Under the pieces are notes generated by a model that was not told the origin of the DNA, searched no databases, and saw nothing but the letters and a program-made list of their open reading frames with translations. DNA of 64,000 bases from Arachnia rubra (GTDB lineage Bacteria; Actinomycetota; Actinomycetes; Propionibacteriales; Propionibacteriaceae): NCBI RefSeq assembly GCF_019973735.1, contig NZ_AP024463.1, positions 682,001-746,000 on the forward strand, given 5' to 3'. Numbering within the stretch: the stretch's first letter is position 1; each line of letters starts with the position of its first letter. A program made the position numbers and the translations under genes. Shown here one piece after another: positions 46,802-58,913 of the stretch.

Positions 46802-46855
46802 TCAAACATACTTTGTAAGTTATGGAATGATCTAAAACATACAACGTATAACTAG
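46802..46855. promoter_or_regulatory. TetR-type operator region
   Basis: The gap between the MFS and TetR genes contains AACATAC twice and the dyad ACTT-TGT-AAGT (46810-46820). On the minus strand TTGTAT and TAACTT, 16 bases apart, make a plausible MFS promoter whose -10 overlaps the dyad, so a bound repressor would block it. Confidence 0.45.
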
Positions 46856-46865
46856 GAGGGACAAC

Positions 46866-47498
46866 ATGGGACGTCAACCGGGCCACGCGGCGGGACTCAG
46901 CGCGGGGCAGCTCGCGGCGCAGGCCCTCGCCATCGTCGATCAGGAGGGCCTGCAGGCCCTGACCCTGCGTAAGCTCGCGCGGTGGGTGGGCGTGGAGCCG
47001 ATGTCCATCTATCACTACTTCCCCAACAAGGACGCGCTCCTAGACGGGGTGTGGGACGAGGTGCTGAGCGAGGCTGCCCTGCCCGCCGACGAGCCGGCGG
47101 TCACTTGGCAGGACTACATCCGCGGCCTCGCCGGCGAGCTACGCGTCGTGCTCCTGCGGCATCCCAATGCGCTGCCCATCATGCTGGGCCGCTCAGCGCG
47201 CACAACCGCGTCCCTCGACGTCGTGAACAGCATCCTCGCCTCCCTCACCAGCAAGGGCCTGCCACTGCCGGTGGCTGTGGACGTGGTGAACAGCATCACC
47301 GCCTTCGTCATGGCCCACACTCTCAACGAGCATGCCCTGGCCCCCACCGCGCCGGAGGCCATTGACCCGCAGCGTCACCCCGTCCTCGCAGCCGTGGTCG
47401 ACCAGGGCATTGGTGCCGGGGCCGGTGACGATGCCCGTCGCTTCGCCCTGGCCATCGACGCCTTCATCGCGGGTTTCACACCCCAGCCCAGCCGGTAG
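46866..47498 (+). CDS. TetR-family transcriptional regulator
   Basis: This 210-residue regulator has an N-terminal TetR helix-turn-helix (ALTLRKLARWVGVEPMSIYHYFPNKDALLDGV) and a TetR_C_1-like ligand domain. An ATG follows AGGAGGG by six bases. Position and the dyads in the shared promoter suggest local control of the MFS pump and itself. Confidence 0.88.
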   Translation: MGRQPGHAAGLSAGQLAAQALAIVDQEGLQALTLRKLARWVGVEPMSIYHYFPNKDALLDGVWDEVLSEAALPADEPAVTWQDYIRGLAGELRVVLLRHPNALPIMLGRSARTTASLDVVNSILASLTSKGLPLPVAVDVVNSITAFVMAHTLNEHALAPTAPEAIDPQRHPVLAAVVDQGIGAGAGDDARRFALAIDAFIAGFTPQPSR

Positions 47499-47657
47499 GC
47501 AGACCGCAGACGGCTTCGGCAGTGAGCTGCGGTGGCCTTTGGGCGGAGCCGGGTCTCGCTGCTTCAGCAAGCGCGAATCTCACTGGGCGAGGACCGTCAA
47601 GATCATCTCGCTGTGATCATCCCGGGGCCACGGCCGGGGCTTCCCGCCGCTGGCTCT
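47499..47657. other. Convergent gap tetR/icd
   Basis: About 160 bases lie between the converging genes. A short GC-rich hairpin may be present around 47625, but it is too weak to call. Confidence 0.3.
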
Positions 47658-49865
<2,208 letters not shown>

Positions 49866-50017
49866 CAGGTCTCCTCAGAGCTCGTGGCCATGGTTCAGCC
49901 AGCCTACCCGGGCGGTAGCTTTGAGCATGTTGACTTACTCCGGTAGTCTCGGAGGCACGAAGTTACTGACAGATTCCGCGGCAAGTCCGCGATGATTGAA
50001 CGAGGGGGTCGACCCAT

Positions 50018-50236
50018 ATGGGGCGCGGCCGGGCAAAGGCGAAGCAGACGAAGGTGGCCCGCGAGTTGAAGTACCGCTCGGTGGACACCAATTTCGCGTC
50101 CTTGGAGCGAGAGCTCCGAGGCGAGAAGTATGAGTCCCAGGAGACCACCGACATCCCTGACGCGTACGCAGACCTCGCGGAGCAGTACAACACCGATGAC
50201 GACTACAACGATGAGGGCGACTACCCGCGTCGCTGA
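50018..50236 (+). CDS. DUF3073 family protein
   Basis: This 72-residue, highly charged protein begins MGRGRAKAKQTKVARELKY and ends in an acidic DDDYNDEGDYPRR. This is the DUF3073 family, which is restricted to actinomycetes and of unknown function. A purine-rich GAGGGGG precedes the ATG. Confidence 0.92.
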   Translation: MGRGRAKAKQTKVARELKYRSVDTNFASLERELRGEKYESQETTDIPDAYADLAEQYNTDDDYNDEGDYPRR

Positions 50237-50248
50237 AATCGGCTGGCT

Positions 50249-51202
50249 GTGACCTGGGTTTCGGATGTCCAGCTGCCGGGCTACCAGCAGCTGGACATCC
50301 CGCTGCCCGAGGCCGGGGTGTACCCAGGCGAACCGGAGCATGAGGTCGTCGCGACGCTGGTCCGTCGCTCCGAACCGACATCACGGAGCGCGGTGCTGTA
50401 TGTCCACGGCTGGAGCGACTACTTCTTCCAAACCCACCTGGCCGATGCCTTCGCGGGGTGGGGGTATGACTTCTACGCACTCGATCTGCGCCGCTACGGC
50501 AGGTCGCTGCGGCAAGGGCAGCTGGCTGGTTACACCGCGGACTTCACCGAGTATTACCAGGAACTGGACGCCGCCGTCGAGGTAATCCGTGCCGAGGGAT
50601 ATGAGAGCCTGGTCCTCATGGGCCATTCGACCGGCGGACTGGCAGTGTCGCTGTACGTCCACGCCCGTCCAGGGGTGGCGGACGTCGTCGTGCTGAACTC
50701 GCCGTGGCTGGAGCTGCAGAGCCTCCAGGCCTGGCGTCCAGCGCTGGCAGCGGCCTTCAGTGCGGTGGGGACGTTGTCTCCCACCCGCGCCGTGGTCCTG
50801 CCCGACCCAGGCTTCTACCTTCGTTCCATCTCCGCCGACGAGGATGGCCAGTGGGACTACAACCCCAACCTCAAGGGAGATCCTGCGTTCCTGCCGCGGG
50901 TCGGGTGGCTGTCGGCGGTGATGCGCGGCCATGCCGCGGTGGCAGCGGGCCTCGGCATCGACGTGCCGGTCTTGATGCTCATCAGCACCCGCAGCGACTT
51001 CTCCCGTACCTGGAACGACGACATGCACCGCGCAGACCTCGTCCTCGACGTCGATGCCCTCGCGGCACGCGCACCGCAGCTCGGCCGCCACGTCACCCTG
51101 ATCCGCATCGAGCGCGGCAAGCATGATCTGGTGCTGTCGGAGGAAGAGCCGCGCGAACGCTTCCTCGACGAGGTCCGCCGCTGGCTGGACGCCTACGCCT
51201 GA
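50249..51202 (+). CDS. Alpha/beta hydrolase
   Basis: This 317-residue hydrolase has the lid-type lysophospholipase pattern: LYVHGWSDYFFQTHLADAFAGWGYDFYALDLRRYG, nucleophile elbow GHSTGG, and a late His in ERGKHDLVLS. The substrate is unknown; it may be a lysophospholipase-like esterase. A GTG start lies 12 bases after the DUF3073 stop, so the two may be co-transcribed. Confidence 0.88.
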   Translation: MTWVSDVQLPGYQQLDIPLPEAGVYPGEPEHEVVATLVRRSEPTSRSAVLYVHGWSDYFFQTHLADAFAGWGYDFYALDLRRYGRSLRQGQLAGYTADFTEYYQELDAAVEVIRAEGYESLVLMGHSTGGLAVSLYVHARPGVADVVVLNSPWLELQSLQAWRPALAAAFSAVGTLSPTRAVVLPDPGFYLRSISADEDGQWDYNPNLKGDPAFLPRVGWLSAVMRGHAAVAAGLGIDVPVLMLISTRSDFSRTWNDDMHRADLVLDVDALAARAPQLGRHVTLIRIERGKHDLVLSEEEPRERFLDEVRRWLDAYA

Positions 51203-51235
51203 CCGTATTCGCCAGGCTGCGATCGGCCGCATTGA

Positions 51236-51266
51236 GCTGGGGCCTGCTCAGTCAGCAGGCCCCAGC
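51236..51266. terminator. Bidirectional terminator
   Basis: A perfect 13-bp stem GCTGGGGCCTGCT / AGCAGGCCCCAGC with loop CAGTC lies between two converging genes. It has no T-run. Confidence 0.8.
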
Positions 51267-51282
51267 GTCTGGCTGCCCGGTC

Positions 51283-52296
51283 TCACTTCCAGCCCAGGGC
51301 GCGGGCCAGGGCAACGAAGTTCTCGAACAGGTGTGTGTTGTACTCGACACCAAGCTGGCTGGGCAGCGCGAACAGCACATAGTCGGCCTCTGATGCCGCT
51401 TCGTCTGCGGACAGGCGGTCGGCGACGTGGTCCAGCGATCCTGCGATCGTCGGTCCGGAGACGGCCTTCGCATTGTCCAGGATGCCGCGGCCATCGCCTC
51501 GCTCATCCTGGGCGGCGAAATAGCGGCGGTCGTCGTCATTGGTGATGAGGAACACCGGCCGGGTCACCGCAGCCAGCCCCCCGGTCGTGCGACCGGAGGC
51601 AGCATAGCGGTCCCGGTAGCGCCTGATCTGTTCGGCCTGCTGGACGTGGAAGGGCCGTCCGTCATCGCCCAGGAGCAACGTCGAGCTGAGCAGGTGGTAG
51701 CCCTCCTCCGCGGCCCACTCACCCGTCGCGATGGTGCCCGCGCCCCACCAGATGCGCCCGTCAAGCCCTGGTGACTGGGGCTCGACCACGAGGTCGGCCG
51801 GCCCGTCGAGCGTCGCGGCGCGCTGCGAATGCGCCATCGGGACCCCAGAGACAGCCTGCCGGAACCGCTCGGCCCGCCCGCGGGCGACCTCGTCCCAGCG
51901 CTCACCGGGCTGCTTGTCCAGGCCGAAGGCGGCCTGGCCATCGATTGCCGGCTCTGGCGATCCCCGGCTCACGCCCAGCTGCACGCGGCCCTCGCTGATG
52001 AGGTCGGCTGAGGCGATGTTCTCGGCCATGACGAGGGGGTTCTCGTAGCGCATATCGACGACGCCGGTGCCGAGGTCGATCGTCGATGTGCGGGCTCCGG
52101 CGGCGGCGAGCAGCGCCGTCGGTGCTCCGAGGGACCGGTCGAAGTGGTGGACGCGGAACCAGGCACCATCCATCCCGGCCTGTTCGGCGGCCACGGCCAG
52201 CTCGATGCTCTGGCGCAGCGAGTCGCCTGCGGTGCGGACCCGGGCGCCCGGCACATCGCGGTAGTGCCCGAAGGACAGGAAACCAATCTTCTTCAT
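51283..52296 (-). CDS. LLM-class flavin-dependent oxidoreductase
   Basis: This 337-residue luciferase-like monooxygenase family member has a TIM-barrel start KKIGFLSFGHYRDVPGA, EQAGMDGAWFRVHHFDRS, IDLGTGVVDMRYENPLVMAENIASADLIS and GVSRGSPEPAI. The cofactor is FMN or F420 and the substrate cannot be told. An ATG at 52296 begins the conserved first strand. Confidence 0.9.
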   Translation of the reverse strand: MKKIGFLSFGHYRDVPGARVRTAGDSLRQSIELAVAAEQAGMDGAWFRVHHFDRSLGAPTALLAAAGARTSTIDLGTGVVDMRYENPLVMAENIASADLISEGRVQLGVSRGSPEPAIDGQAAFGLDKQPGERWDEVARGRAERFRQAVSGVPMAHSQRAATLDGPADLVVEPQSPGLDGRIWWGAGTIATGEWAAEEGYHLLSSTLLLGDDGRPFHVQQAEQIRRYRDRYAASGRTTGGLAAVTRPVFLITNDDDRRYFAAQDERGDGRGILDNAKAVSGPTIAGSLDHVADRLSADEAASEADYVLFALPSQLGVEYNTHLFENFVALARALGWK

Positions 52297-52900
52297 GGTT
52301 CAACTAACGCGGTTGGGGGACTGGGTATTCCCGCATCCTGGGCGGGCAGATCCGCGGCAGGCGTCCCAATGCCTGGGAATAGCGGTCCCATGGGGTACGC
52401 CGTGCCTGGAGCCGGTCTGTCTGGGCTGGTCGGCTCTCTTCATGAGCGGCTAGGCGGAGCGTGTTCCGCGGGAGGCGTGCGATCGGAGCCAGGCAGGTTT
52501 TCTGCTGGGGATACCTCCAGTCCCCGGATTCGCCGGCCAGCTTGACTGCCGAGAACACCCTGGCCGTGGTAGTGATTATTCATCTCCTTGAATTGATTAC
52601 CGGCCCCGGGGTGAAGGGGTGCGGTGGACGATGCGGCTGTGTGTATGGCTCACTGCCTTACTGTTCTGTTTGCTGTTCCCGCGGATTTCCAGGGGGAGTG
52701 TACTCAGGACCCATGGTGTTAACTCCTGAATCCCAGTTGGCCTGAGAGAAGTCCTGAGCTGGTGTCTCTGTGATATGTCTTTGGTGCATTCATGTAGGTG
52801 AATGAACCAAAGTTCATTCCTTCGCCTTTTCCCGTCGAGAATGGAATCTTTGCCGCCGGTCATCTATCTTGAGTCGCGAAAACGAAAGCTGGGGGGTTCT
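52297..52900. other. Long leader region before the adhesin
   Basis: About 600 bases without a supported gene separate divergent transcription units. Overlapping frames show no family or good start. The last 100 bases are more AT-rich and probably hold the adhesin promoter. An ATG at 52802 is in frame with the adhesin but precedes no signal-peptide-like sequence. Confidence 0.5.
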
Positions 52901-55306
52901 ATGCCTGTTGTACGTCTAGCGTCTCGGTGGTGCGTCGCTGTTGTCGTCGCCCTGTCGTCTTGGTTGTTCTACGGAAATGCTGAGGCCCGGGCCGAGGAAA
53001 ACACCAACATCGTCTTCAATCCCATCACGCTCACCCATGTGCTGGAGGACGGCACTCCGGTCCCCTCGCCGGGACGGCAGCTCATCACCGGCGACTACTT
53101 CTATCTGGATATCTCCTTCGACGCCACCGCCGCCGATCCCCAGCCTGGCCAGACATTCACGATCCAGCTTCCGGCTGCCTTCATCAATCGTGATGGCGGC
53201 AACTGGCAGCGGACTGTGATCAAGCCCTTGACGGTTGGTGGAGTCCAGGTGGGGGACTGCAAGATCGAAGAACGCGCGATCACCTGCACCTTCAATGAGG
53301 AGATCCGTGGCAGGACGGACCTCAAGGGCAGCCTCAGGGCTCAGCTCGTCGCCCGGAACGCCGCTACCGGCACCAGCAGCACCGTGGTCATCAACGGGAA
53401 GGATTATGTCGTCGCCCATCCGTGGGGTGAGGACATCATCACGGCTCCGGCCAGGCCCTTCACCCCCAGCAACCAGACAACCAAAGGCTCCACTGGCGTC
53501 GGTGTGAACTCCAAGGCCATCAACTGGCGAATCAATTTCGGCGGCGCCTGGTTGCAGAAGTACTATCCGAATGGTGGGCCGATCACCATCAAAGATCTGA
53601 TCCAGGCCGGAATGGAAATCCCTGCGGACAAAACTATCCAAGTGGTTGAGACCTACGGCGATCCCGTCACTGGAAGGCCGCTTGACCGCGTCGTCGCTAA
53701 GGGAGATGGCACAGGTGAGGTGGACGGATTCAAGGTCGTTCCCTCCTACGATGGCAAAGAGGTTACCTTCGCGTTGACCGGCCCATTCTCGTTCGAGAGG
53801 AACTACCGGGTTGAATTCACCACCCCGTTTACCGGCGACACGACGATCATCCCGGGGTATGAATATCGCAATTCCGCTACCTATGTGGAGGTCCCCGGCC
53901 AGAAGGCGAATGGGTCTCGCAGCTATTTTGAGTCCTTCAAAGCCATCGTCAATTATCGAGAGGGTTTCGGCGGTTTCGAGGTGAGCAAGACCATGTCCGG
54001 TGATGTCCTGCCGGTGCGAAACCAGAAGTTCGATGTCGCCGTCGCCTACACGCTGCCTGACGGCAAGACTGCAGCCGACTACCCAGGATGGGACGCACCT
54101 GCGGAGAATCCCACGAAACTGACGGTGACCGCCGGGTCGACGACGCCTTTCTTCCCCACATTCCCAGCCGGCACCCTCGTCACGCTCACTGAGGATGTCG
54201 CCTCCGCCAGCCCATCTTCCCCAGGCATCGCCTGGGGTCAGCCGGTCTTCTCCTCCAAGGACAAGCGGGTAGCGATCAGCGCGGACGGCCAGCAGGCCAG
54301 TTTCACGATCGTCGACCAGGCTGCGATGCCAGTCTCCCTGAACAACACGGCAGTTGAGGGCGGTAGCTTTGCCGTCAGGAAGGTGGTCACCGGTGATGAC
54401 GCCGCCGCCTTCCGTGACACCAGATTCGACTTCACCTATGAATGCACTGACGGCACAAAGGGAAGCCTCCAGGCATCCGAGGCAGACGGACTGGTTCCCT
54501 CCGGCGTCTCGTTGCGTGACGGGGTGCGCTGCACAATCCAGGAGCAGCCGACGCAGCATGCCCAGCACAACCTTGAGACTCCCGCAGCTCAGGAGGTGAC
54601 CATCGCCGCCGGTGTCACCGCGGAGGCAGAATTCATCAACGAGTTCACCCGCAAGACGGGCCAGCTGGCCATCGCCAAGGTTGTTGCCGGCAACGGCTCC
54701 AGCGGTGCTGATGCCTTTGCCGTCACATATTCGTGCGACTCAGATGGGTGGAGCTCTGCTGGTGATGCGGTCCCCCGGGAGGGCAAGGTGCAGGTCACAG
54801 CGACCGCGCCAACCGAGATCGGCCGCTTCGCACCCGGCACCACGTGCAAGGTGACCGGTGAGGATCCCGCCGATCGTACTGGCTACCAGCTTGACGTCAG
54901 CCTTGGCGAGACAGTCAGCATCCAGGAAGGCGCCACTCAGATCATCACGGTGACCAACACCTACACCAAACTCCCTGATCCGACGCCGACGTTGTCTCCG
55001 GCTCCTACGCCTGATCCCACATCGACGCCGTCCCCGTCTCCCACGCTGACGCCGATTCCCACGCCGCCGCCGACGCTGACCCCATCACCTACCCTCACGC
55101 CTACGTCTGTGCCCACACCGTCACTGACGCAGACGCCGTCTCCCACACTGCCGGTGCCGACACCCGCTCCAGTGCCGTCTGCGACGTCCCTGCCGTCGCA
55201 GTCTGCTCCGACGCTGGTGCCCACGAGTGATCCGACGGCATCGCCCAGCCAGGCAGGCGGTTCCCCCAGGTTCCTCAAGCCCGGCCTGCCGAAGACCGGA
55301 GGATGA
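52901..55306 (+). CDS. Secreted MSCRAMM-like adhesin ending in LPKTG
   Basis: This 801-residue secreted protein has a signal peptide (cleavage near NAEARA, about residue 28). Two N-terminal Ig-like adhesin domains (about 30-330) follow the Sdr/collagen-binding pattern (ITLTHVLEDGTPV, PGQTFTIQLPAAF, CTFNEEIRG, INWRINFGG, YRNSATYVEVPG). Then come three DUF5979-type domains with FGGFEVSKTMSGD, GGSFAVRKVVTGDDAA and TGQLAIAKVVAGNGS. A long Pro/Thr/Ser repeat stalk (about residues 690-785) leads to KPGLPKTGG. The protein stops there: the hydrophobic and basic parts of a sorting signal are missing. ATG 52901 follows a GGGGGG site. Confidence 0.88.
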   Translation: MPVVRLASRWCVAVVVALSSWLFYGNAEARAEENTNIVFNPITLTHVLEDGTPVPSPGRQLITGDYFYLDISFDATAADPQPGQTFTIQLPAAFINRDGGNWQRTVIKPLTVGGVQVGDCKIEERAITCTFNEEIRGRTDLKGSLRAQLVARNAATGTSSTVVINGKDYVVAHPWGEDIITAPARPFTPSNQTTKGSTGVGVNSKAINWRINFGGAWLQKYYPNGGPITIKDLIQAGMEIPADKTIQVVETYGDPVTGRPLDRVVAKGDGTGEVDGFKVVPSYDGKEVTFALTGPFSFERNYRVEFTTPFTGDTTIIPGYEYRNSATYVEVPGQKANGSRSYFESFKAIVNYREGFGGFEVSKTMSGDVLPVRNQKFDVAVAYTLPDGKTAADYPGWDAPAENPTKLTVTAGSTTPFFPTFPAGTLVTLTEDVASASPSSPGIAWGQPVFSSKDKRVAISADGQQASFTIVDQAAMPVSLNNTAVEGGSFAVRKVVTGDDAAAFRDTRFDFTYECTDGTKGSLQASEADGLVPSGVSLRDGVRCTIQEQPTQHAQHNLETPAAQEVTIAAGVTAEAEFINEFTRKTGQLAIAKVVAGNGSSGADAFAVTYSCDSDGWSSAGDAVPREGKVQVTATAPTEIGRFAPGTTCKVTGEDPADRTGYQLDVSLGETVSIQEGATQIITVTNTYTKLPDPTPTLSPAPTPDPTSTPSPSPTLTPIPTPPPTLTPSPTLTPTSVPTPSLTQTPSPTLPVPTPAPVPSATSLPSQSAPTLVPTSDPTASPSQAGGSPRFLKPGLPKTGG

Positions 55307-55340
55307 CACAGGCTGGTTCCTGACCAGGCACGGGCTGCCA

Positions 55341-55384
55341 CGAAGTCCTTGGGACGAGTTCTCTGACTCGTCCCAAGGACTTCG
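55341..55384 (+). terminator. Strong terminator after the adhesin
   Basis: A perfect 19-bp stem CGAAGTCCTTGGGACGAGT / ACTCGTCCCAAGGACTTCG with loop TCTCTG lies 34 bases after the adhesin stop. A short T-run follows. Confidence 0.88.
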
Positions 55385-55439
55385 CGCTTTCTCGTGATTG
55401 AGAGTTTCCTGTGAGAATCTCAATCACCGGGATTGACTG

Positions 55440-55763
55440 CTTTCCCAGCCCGGAGCGTGGGTACTGAACTGCATTTCAGAACGCTTATCGAAGAGTGCGA
55501 CATTAACTATAGATGCTCCTAATTAAATAATGGCTAGAAAGCGATGTTATAGCCCCGTTAAAACAAAACCTGCTGTCCTGAATAAGCCAAACCCCCGCCG
55601 CATGGGCCTGAAAATCAGATAAACATTTAGATTTTGTTAAATGTGAGCTATAGCCTCTCCGTGGTCTTCCCCTGAGGTGAGATGGCCTATCGGCCAAGCG
55701 GCCGGTAATGCTTCCCCAGAAGGTTTTTTCGCATCCTGGCGATGAAGCCAGGAAAAGCTATTC
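55440..55763. other. AT-rich intergenic region
   Basis: This region is much lower in GC than the rest of the window, especially 55490-55660. No gene is supported. GGCCTATCGGCC and a GCCAAGCGGCCG element near 55692 recur before the next adhesin copy (about 56274), which suggests duplicated promoter DNA. Confidence 0.5.
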
Positions 55764-56155
55764 ATGATCTATAAGCCATCGGTGCTCAGGCGTGCCGCGG
55801 CAGGCCTCGCCATGGTGATGCTGGCCGCCTCGGCGCTGTTTGCCGCGTCGGACTCACCGGCCCATGCTAAGGAGAGCCAGAACATCAAATTCACCTCCGC
55901 CACACTCGCCCATGTGACGGAAACGGGTGACCAGGTTCCGGCGCCTGGGCGGCAGCTGACCGTAGACGACTACTTCTACCTGGGCGTGGAGTATGACGCC
56001 ACCAAGGCCAGCCCAAAGCAGGGGGCTCGTTCACCAACGGGCTGCCGGACACCTTCGACAGCCGCGACTTCGGCAACGCCCAGCGCAACGCCGTCAAGCC
56101 GCTGGAATACCGCTCCCCGGATGGTTCGGTCGTCACGGCTGCTGACTGCCGGTAG
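55764..56155 (+). pseudogene. Adhesin N-terminal remnant with frameshift
   Basis: An intact signal peptide (LAMVMLAASALFAASDSPAHA) is followed by the adhesin first domain (NIKFTSATLAHVTETGDQVPAPGRQL, YFYLGVEYDATKASPKQG in parts). At 56022-56026 a run of five G should be six: adding one base restores GSFTNGLPDTFDSRDFGN and VKPLEYRSPDG, which align with the intact adhesin. Even in the restored frame a TAG at 56153 ends the protein within the first domain at AADCR, where the intact copy reads GDCKI. It is a truncated relic. Confidence 0.8.
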
Positions 56156-56160
56156 CCCTC

Positions 56161-56200
56161 GCTCTGGGCCTGAGGAGGACCGCCTCCTTGGGCCCAGAGC
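56161..56200. terminator. Hairpin after the adhesin remnant
   Basis: Arms GCTCTGGGCC(TGAGGAGG) and (CCTCCTTG)GGCCCAGAGC pair over 18 positions with two mismatches around an ACCG loop. There is no T-run. It lies five bases after the remnant's stop and may be the original terminator. Confidence 0.55.
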
Positions 56201-57229
56201 CATGTTCCAGCCGGGATGATGATGGCCGGTGACTTTTCGGGAAGCCATACTCCGCAGTTAACTAAAAGTGGTAGCCAAGCGGCCGTAAGTTACTGTCTGA
56301 GGCTATCTTCGCCGTGCAAACGCATCGGTGGCCTGGGCTGCGGCTCAGGCCCGTTGAAAGACCTCGGGAGGGGCTGATGAGACTATTCTCGAATGTGTCC
56401 GCACGGCGTGTGGGCGCGGTGGCGACGGCGCTGCTGATGGCTGTCGCTGGTTTTGTTGTGGACGGAGGTGCTCCGGCCGCGGCTGATGTGAATGGCGGTA
56501 TTGCCTTTGCCGATGCCACGCTGAAACACACCTACTCCGACGGGAGGCCGCTGAAGCGCGACAATGTGTGGGTCCATGACTATCTGGAATTCAGCGTCAA
56601 CTATGACGCCACCAAAGCCAATCCCCAGCCCGGAGACTCCTTCACGGTAACCCTGCCGAAAGCCCTGAAACTGCGCGATGTGGACGTCAAGAAGCCGCTG
56701 CTCAATGGCGAGGGAACCGCGGCCGGTGAATGCGCACTGGCGAATCCCGCAGAGGGTCCCCGGATCACCTGCGTGTTCAATGACGCCATCAAGGACAAGG
56801 TCGATGTCAAAGGCACCCTCAAGGCAAACTTGTACATCGCTGACACCACCACCGAGAACTCCGTCGGCATTGATTTCAACGGCAAGGTGACCCCCGTCCC
56901 GCTGCCCTATGGGAAGCCGATCATCAAACGTCCCGCCAGCCGTTGGCAGGCCCGCAAAGAGCCCGCGAAATACTCCGAGGGTGTCTCCTCGACCTCGACG
57001 GCGATCAACTGGATTATCAACGTCCCAGGCGACTGGGCGAATGCGAACTACGCGGCCGGCAAGCCAGTCGAGATCGCCGACAACCTCACCCCCGGAGTCC
57101 TGTTCGTCAGCCCCAAGAAGAGTGCCTCCAGCCTGCTGGAGTATTGTCCGGACCCAAGCGATCCGCGGGGATACGCGACGCGCACCGTCGCCGACTCCGC
57201 AGGTAAAAGCGTGGACGGTTTCGCCTCTG

Positions 57230-57250
57230 ACCTGAGTTGTCGCAGTTTAG
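57230..57250. repeat. Left inverted repeat of the IS
   Basis: This 21-base end matches the right end at 58893-58913 in inverted orientation at 19 of 21 positions. It starts ACCTGA and contains TTGTCGCAGTT. Confidence 0.75.
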
Positions 57251-58801
57251 TGACCCAGGATTTTCTCGATTATTGCTGTGGTGTCGGGGGTTATGTGGGG
57301 TTGGGCGGTGATGGTTTGACCGGCGATTTGGATGGTGACTTGGCGTAGGGGTCGTAGGGTTCGAATCAGTCGTTTGATGCTGATGCCGGTGGTGGTTTGG
57401 AGCTGGCGGGCGATGGCAAGAGCGGTGAACACGATGGTGAGGTGGGCTTCGATCGCTTCGGCTTGGTGGTGGAAGATTGGCCTGGCTTTGAGGTCGTGTT
57501 TGGACATCCGGAATGATTGTTCGATGTTCCATAGGTCGTGGTAGGCGTCGATCACTTCCTGTCCTGGCATGGCGGTTATGGGAATGTTGGTGACGTAGCC
57601 TTTCAACCCGACCAGTTGTTTCGCTCGGGTCAGCGCTTCCTCGTTGAGGACAGCGGTGCCTTTGCTGGTGGTCACGAACCGTGGGTTGCGGGCGGTCTTC
57701 TCGCCGGCCACGACGGCCCGGGCCTTGTTCTCCTGCGCGGTGAGGGTTCTACGGTCGTGGAGTGCACGTTTGTGGCTGTAGTGCCATACAGCCCGCCACG
57801 AATGCGGATACCGGATTGGATCCCAAACCGGTTCGGCCCGTTCCGTAATGGGGTTGGCTGTCTGGGCCCTGGTGGTTTTATCCCTAGGGGTGATCGTGTC
57901 GATCAGTTGTCCGTCAGTGAACGCGTCCCCTATGCCAGCGGAAATGTTTGGCGAGGTCACCCGGGGCTTTGACCGGGCGGGACCCGACAATGAACCCCAA
58001 TCCCGCCTCGTGAAGTGTTTGGAGGTTGGTCATCGACAGCATGCCGGCGTCGGCGACCACCACCACTTCGCCGAGCTGGTGTCGGGTCGTGAACTGGTTG
58101 ATGATCGGGATGATGGTGTGGGTTTCGGTTTTGTTGCCTTCCCAGGAGCCGATCTCCAGCGGGAACCCATGGCGGTCTACGAGAAGCCCGACGATGATTT
58201 GCGGATCGACGCGGCGTTCCTTGCTGTATCCGACCTTGCGGAGCTTGTCTTCGTGCTCGACCTCGAAATGCAGGGTCGTCACGTCATACATCACTAGTGT
58301 CACGTCTCCGTCTCTGGTGGCGTGGCCGTAACAAGCCGCAGCCAACTGGTCTCGGTAACCCCGCCTTGCGATCCTGGCCAGACAGCGGTGCATCGTCGCC
58401 CGGTGCACCGGAACAATCCCGAGCTCGGTCAAGACCCGGGCACTGTCCAGCATCGATGTCGGCTCGACCAGGCGGGCCAGCACGAGCTGGAAGAACGCCT
58501 CATCACCGACCACGTCGAAACCCAACGCCTTCCAAGTAGCCCAGACCACCTCAACCAGCAAAGCGGAACTGCTCCCAGTGACCACCGCAGGCTGCGTGGG
58601 TGTCGCTGCGCTGAAGTCCAGCATCTGCTGATCTGGTGGGACCAGCTTGGCCCGGCCAGCGGCCATCAACACAGCCAGCCCGGCCTCGTCATGGGCAGAC
58701 CCGAGATGCTCGATGATCCGGTTTTTGCGGCCTTCCTTGACCACGATCTGCACAGCTGTCGCCCCGGAAGCGGTCTTCACCTTCCGCAGAAACGGGCTCA
58801 C
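57247..58801 (-). pseudogene. IS1634-family transposase with a frameshift
   Basis: A GTG at 58801 starts a DDE transposase with the IS1634/IS4-group layout: DVTTLHFEVEHEDKLRKVG, VVVADAGMLS, and near the end WNIEQSFRMSKHDLKARPIFHH, the YREK-type signature. The frame breaks near 57930: one half ends HFRWHRGRVH and the other continues GDAFTDGQLIDTITPRDK in a different frame. Removing one base from CATAGGGGAC restores HGDAF. The stop lies within the left inverted repeat. The element is therefore probably immobile by itself. Confidence 0.8.
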
Positions 58802-58892
58802 CTACCAGATCCTACCCCCCGATTAGTGACCCACACGACACACCCAAAACGCCCTGACAAGCACCAACACAATCCACAGACACCAACCCAAC

Positions 58893-58913
58893 CTCAACTG
58901 CGACAAGTCAGGT
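58893..58913. repeat. Right inverted repeat of the IS
   Basis: This is the inverted partner of 57230-57250, ending in TCAGGT. Confidence 0.75.

Noticed and set aside
55304..55340. TGA read-through to a hydrophobic tail after LPKTG
   Set aside because: The frames after the stop of the genes ending at 55306 and 27147 code for short charged peptides before a hairpin, not for a membrane segment.
57900..57970. Programmed frameshift in the IS transposase
   Set aside because: The required step is +1, no typical A6G or A7 slippery motif is present, and IS1634 transposases are normally single frames.
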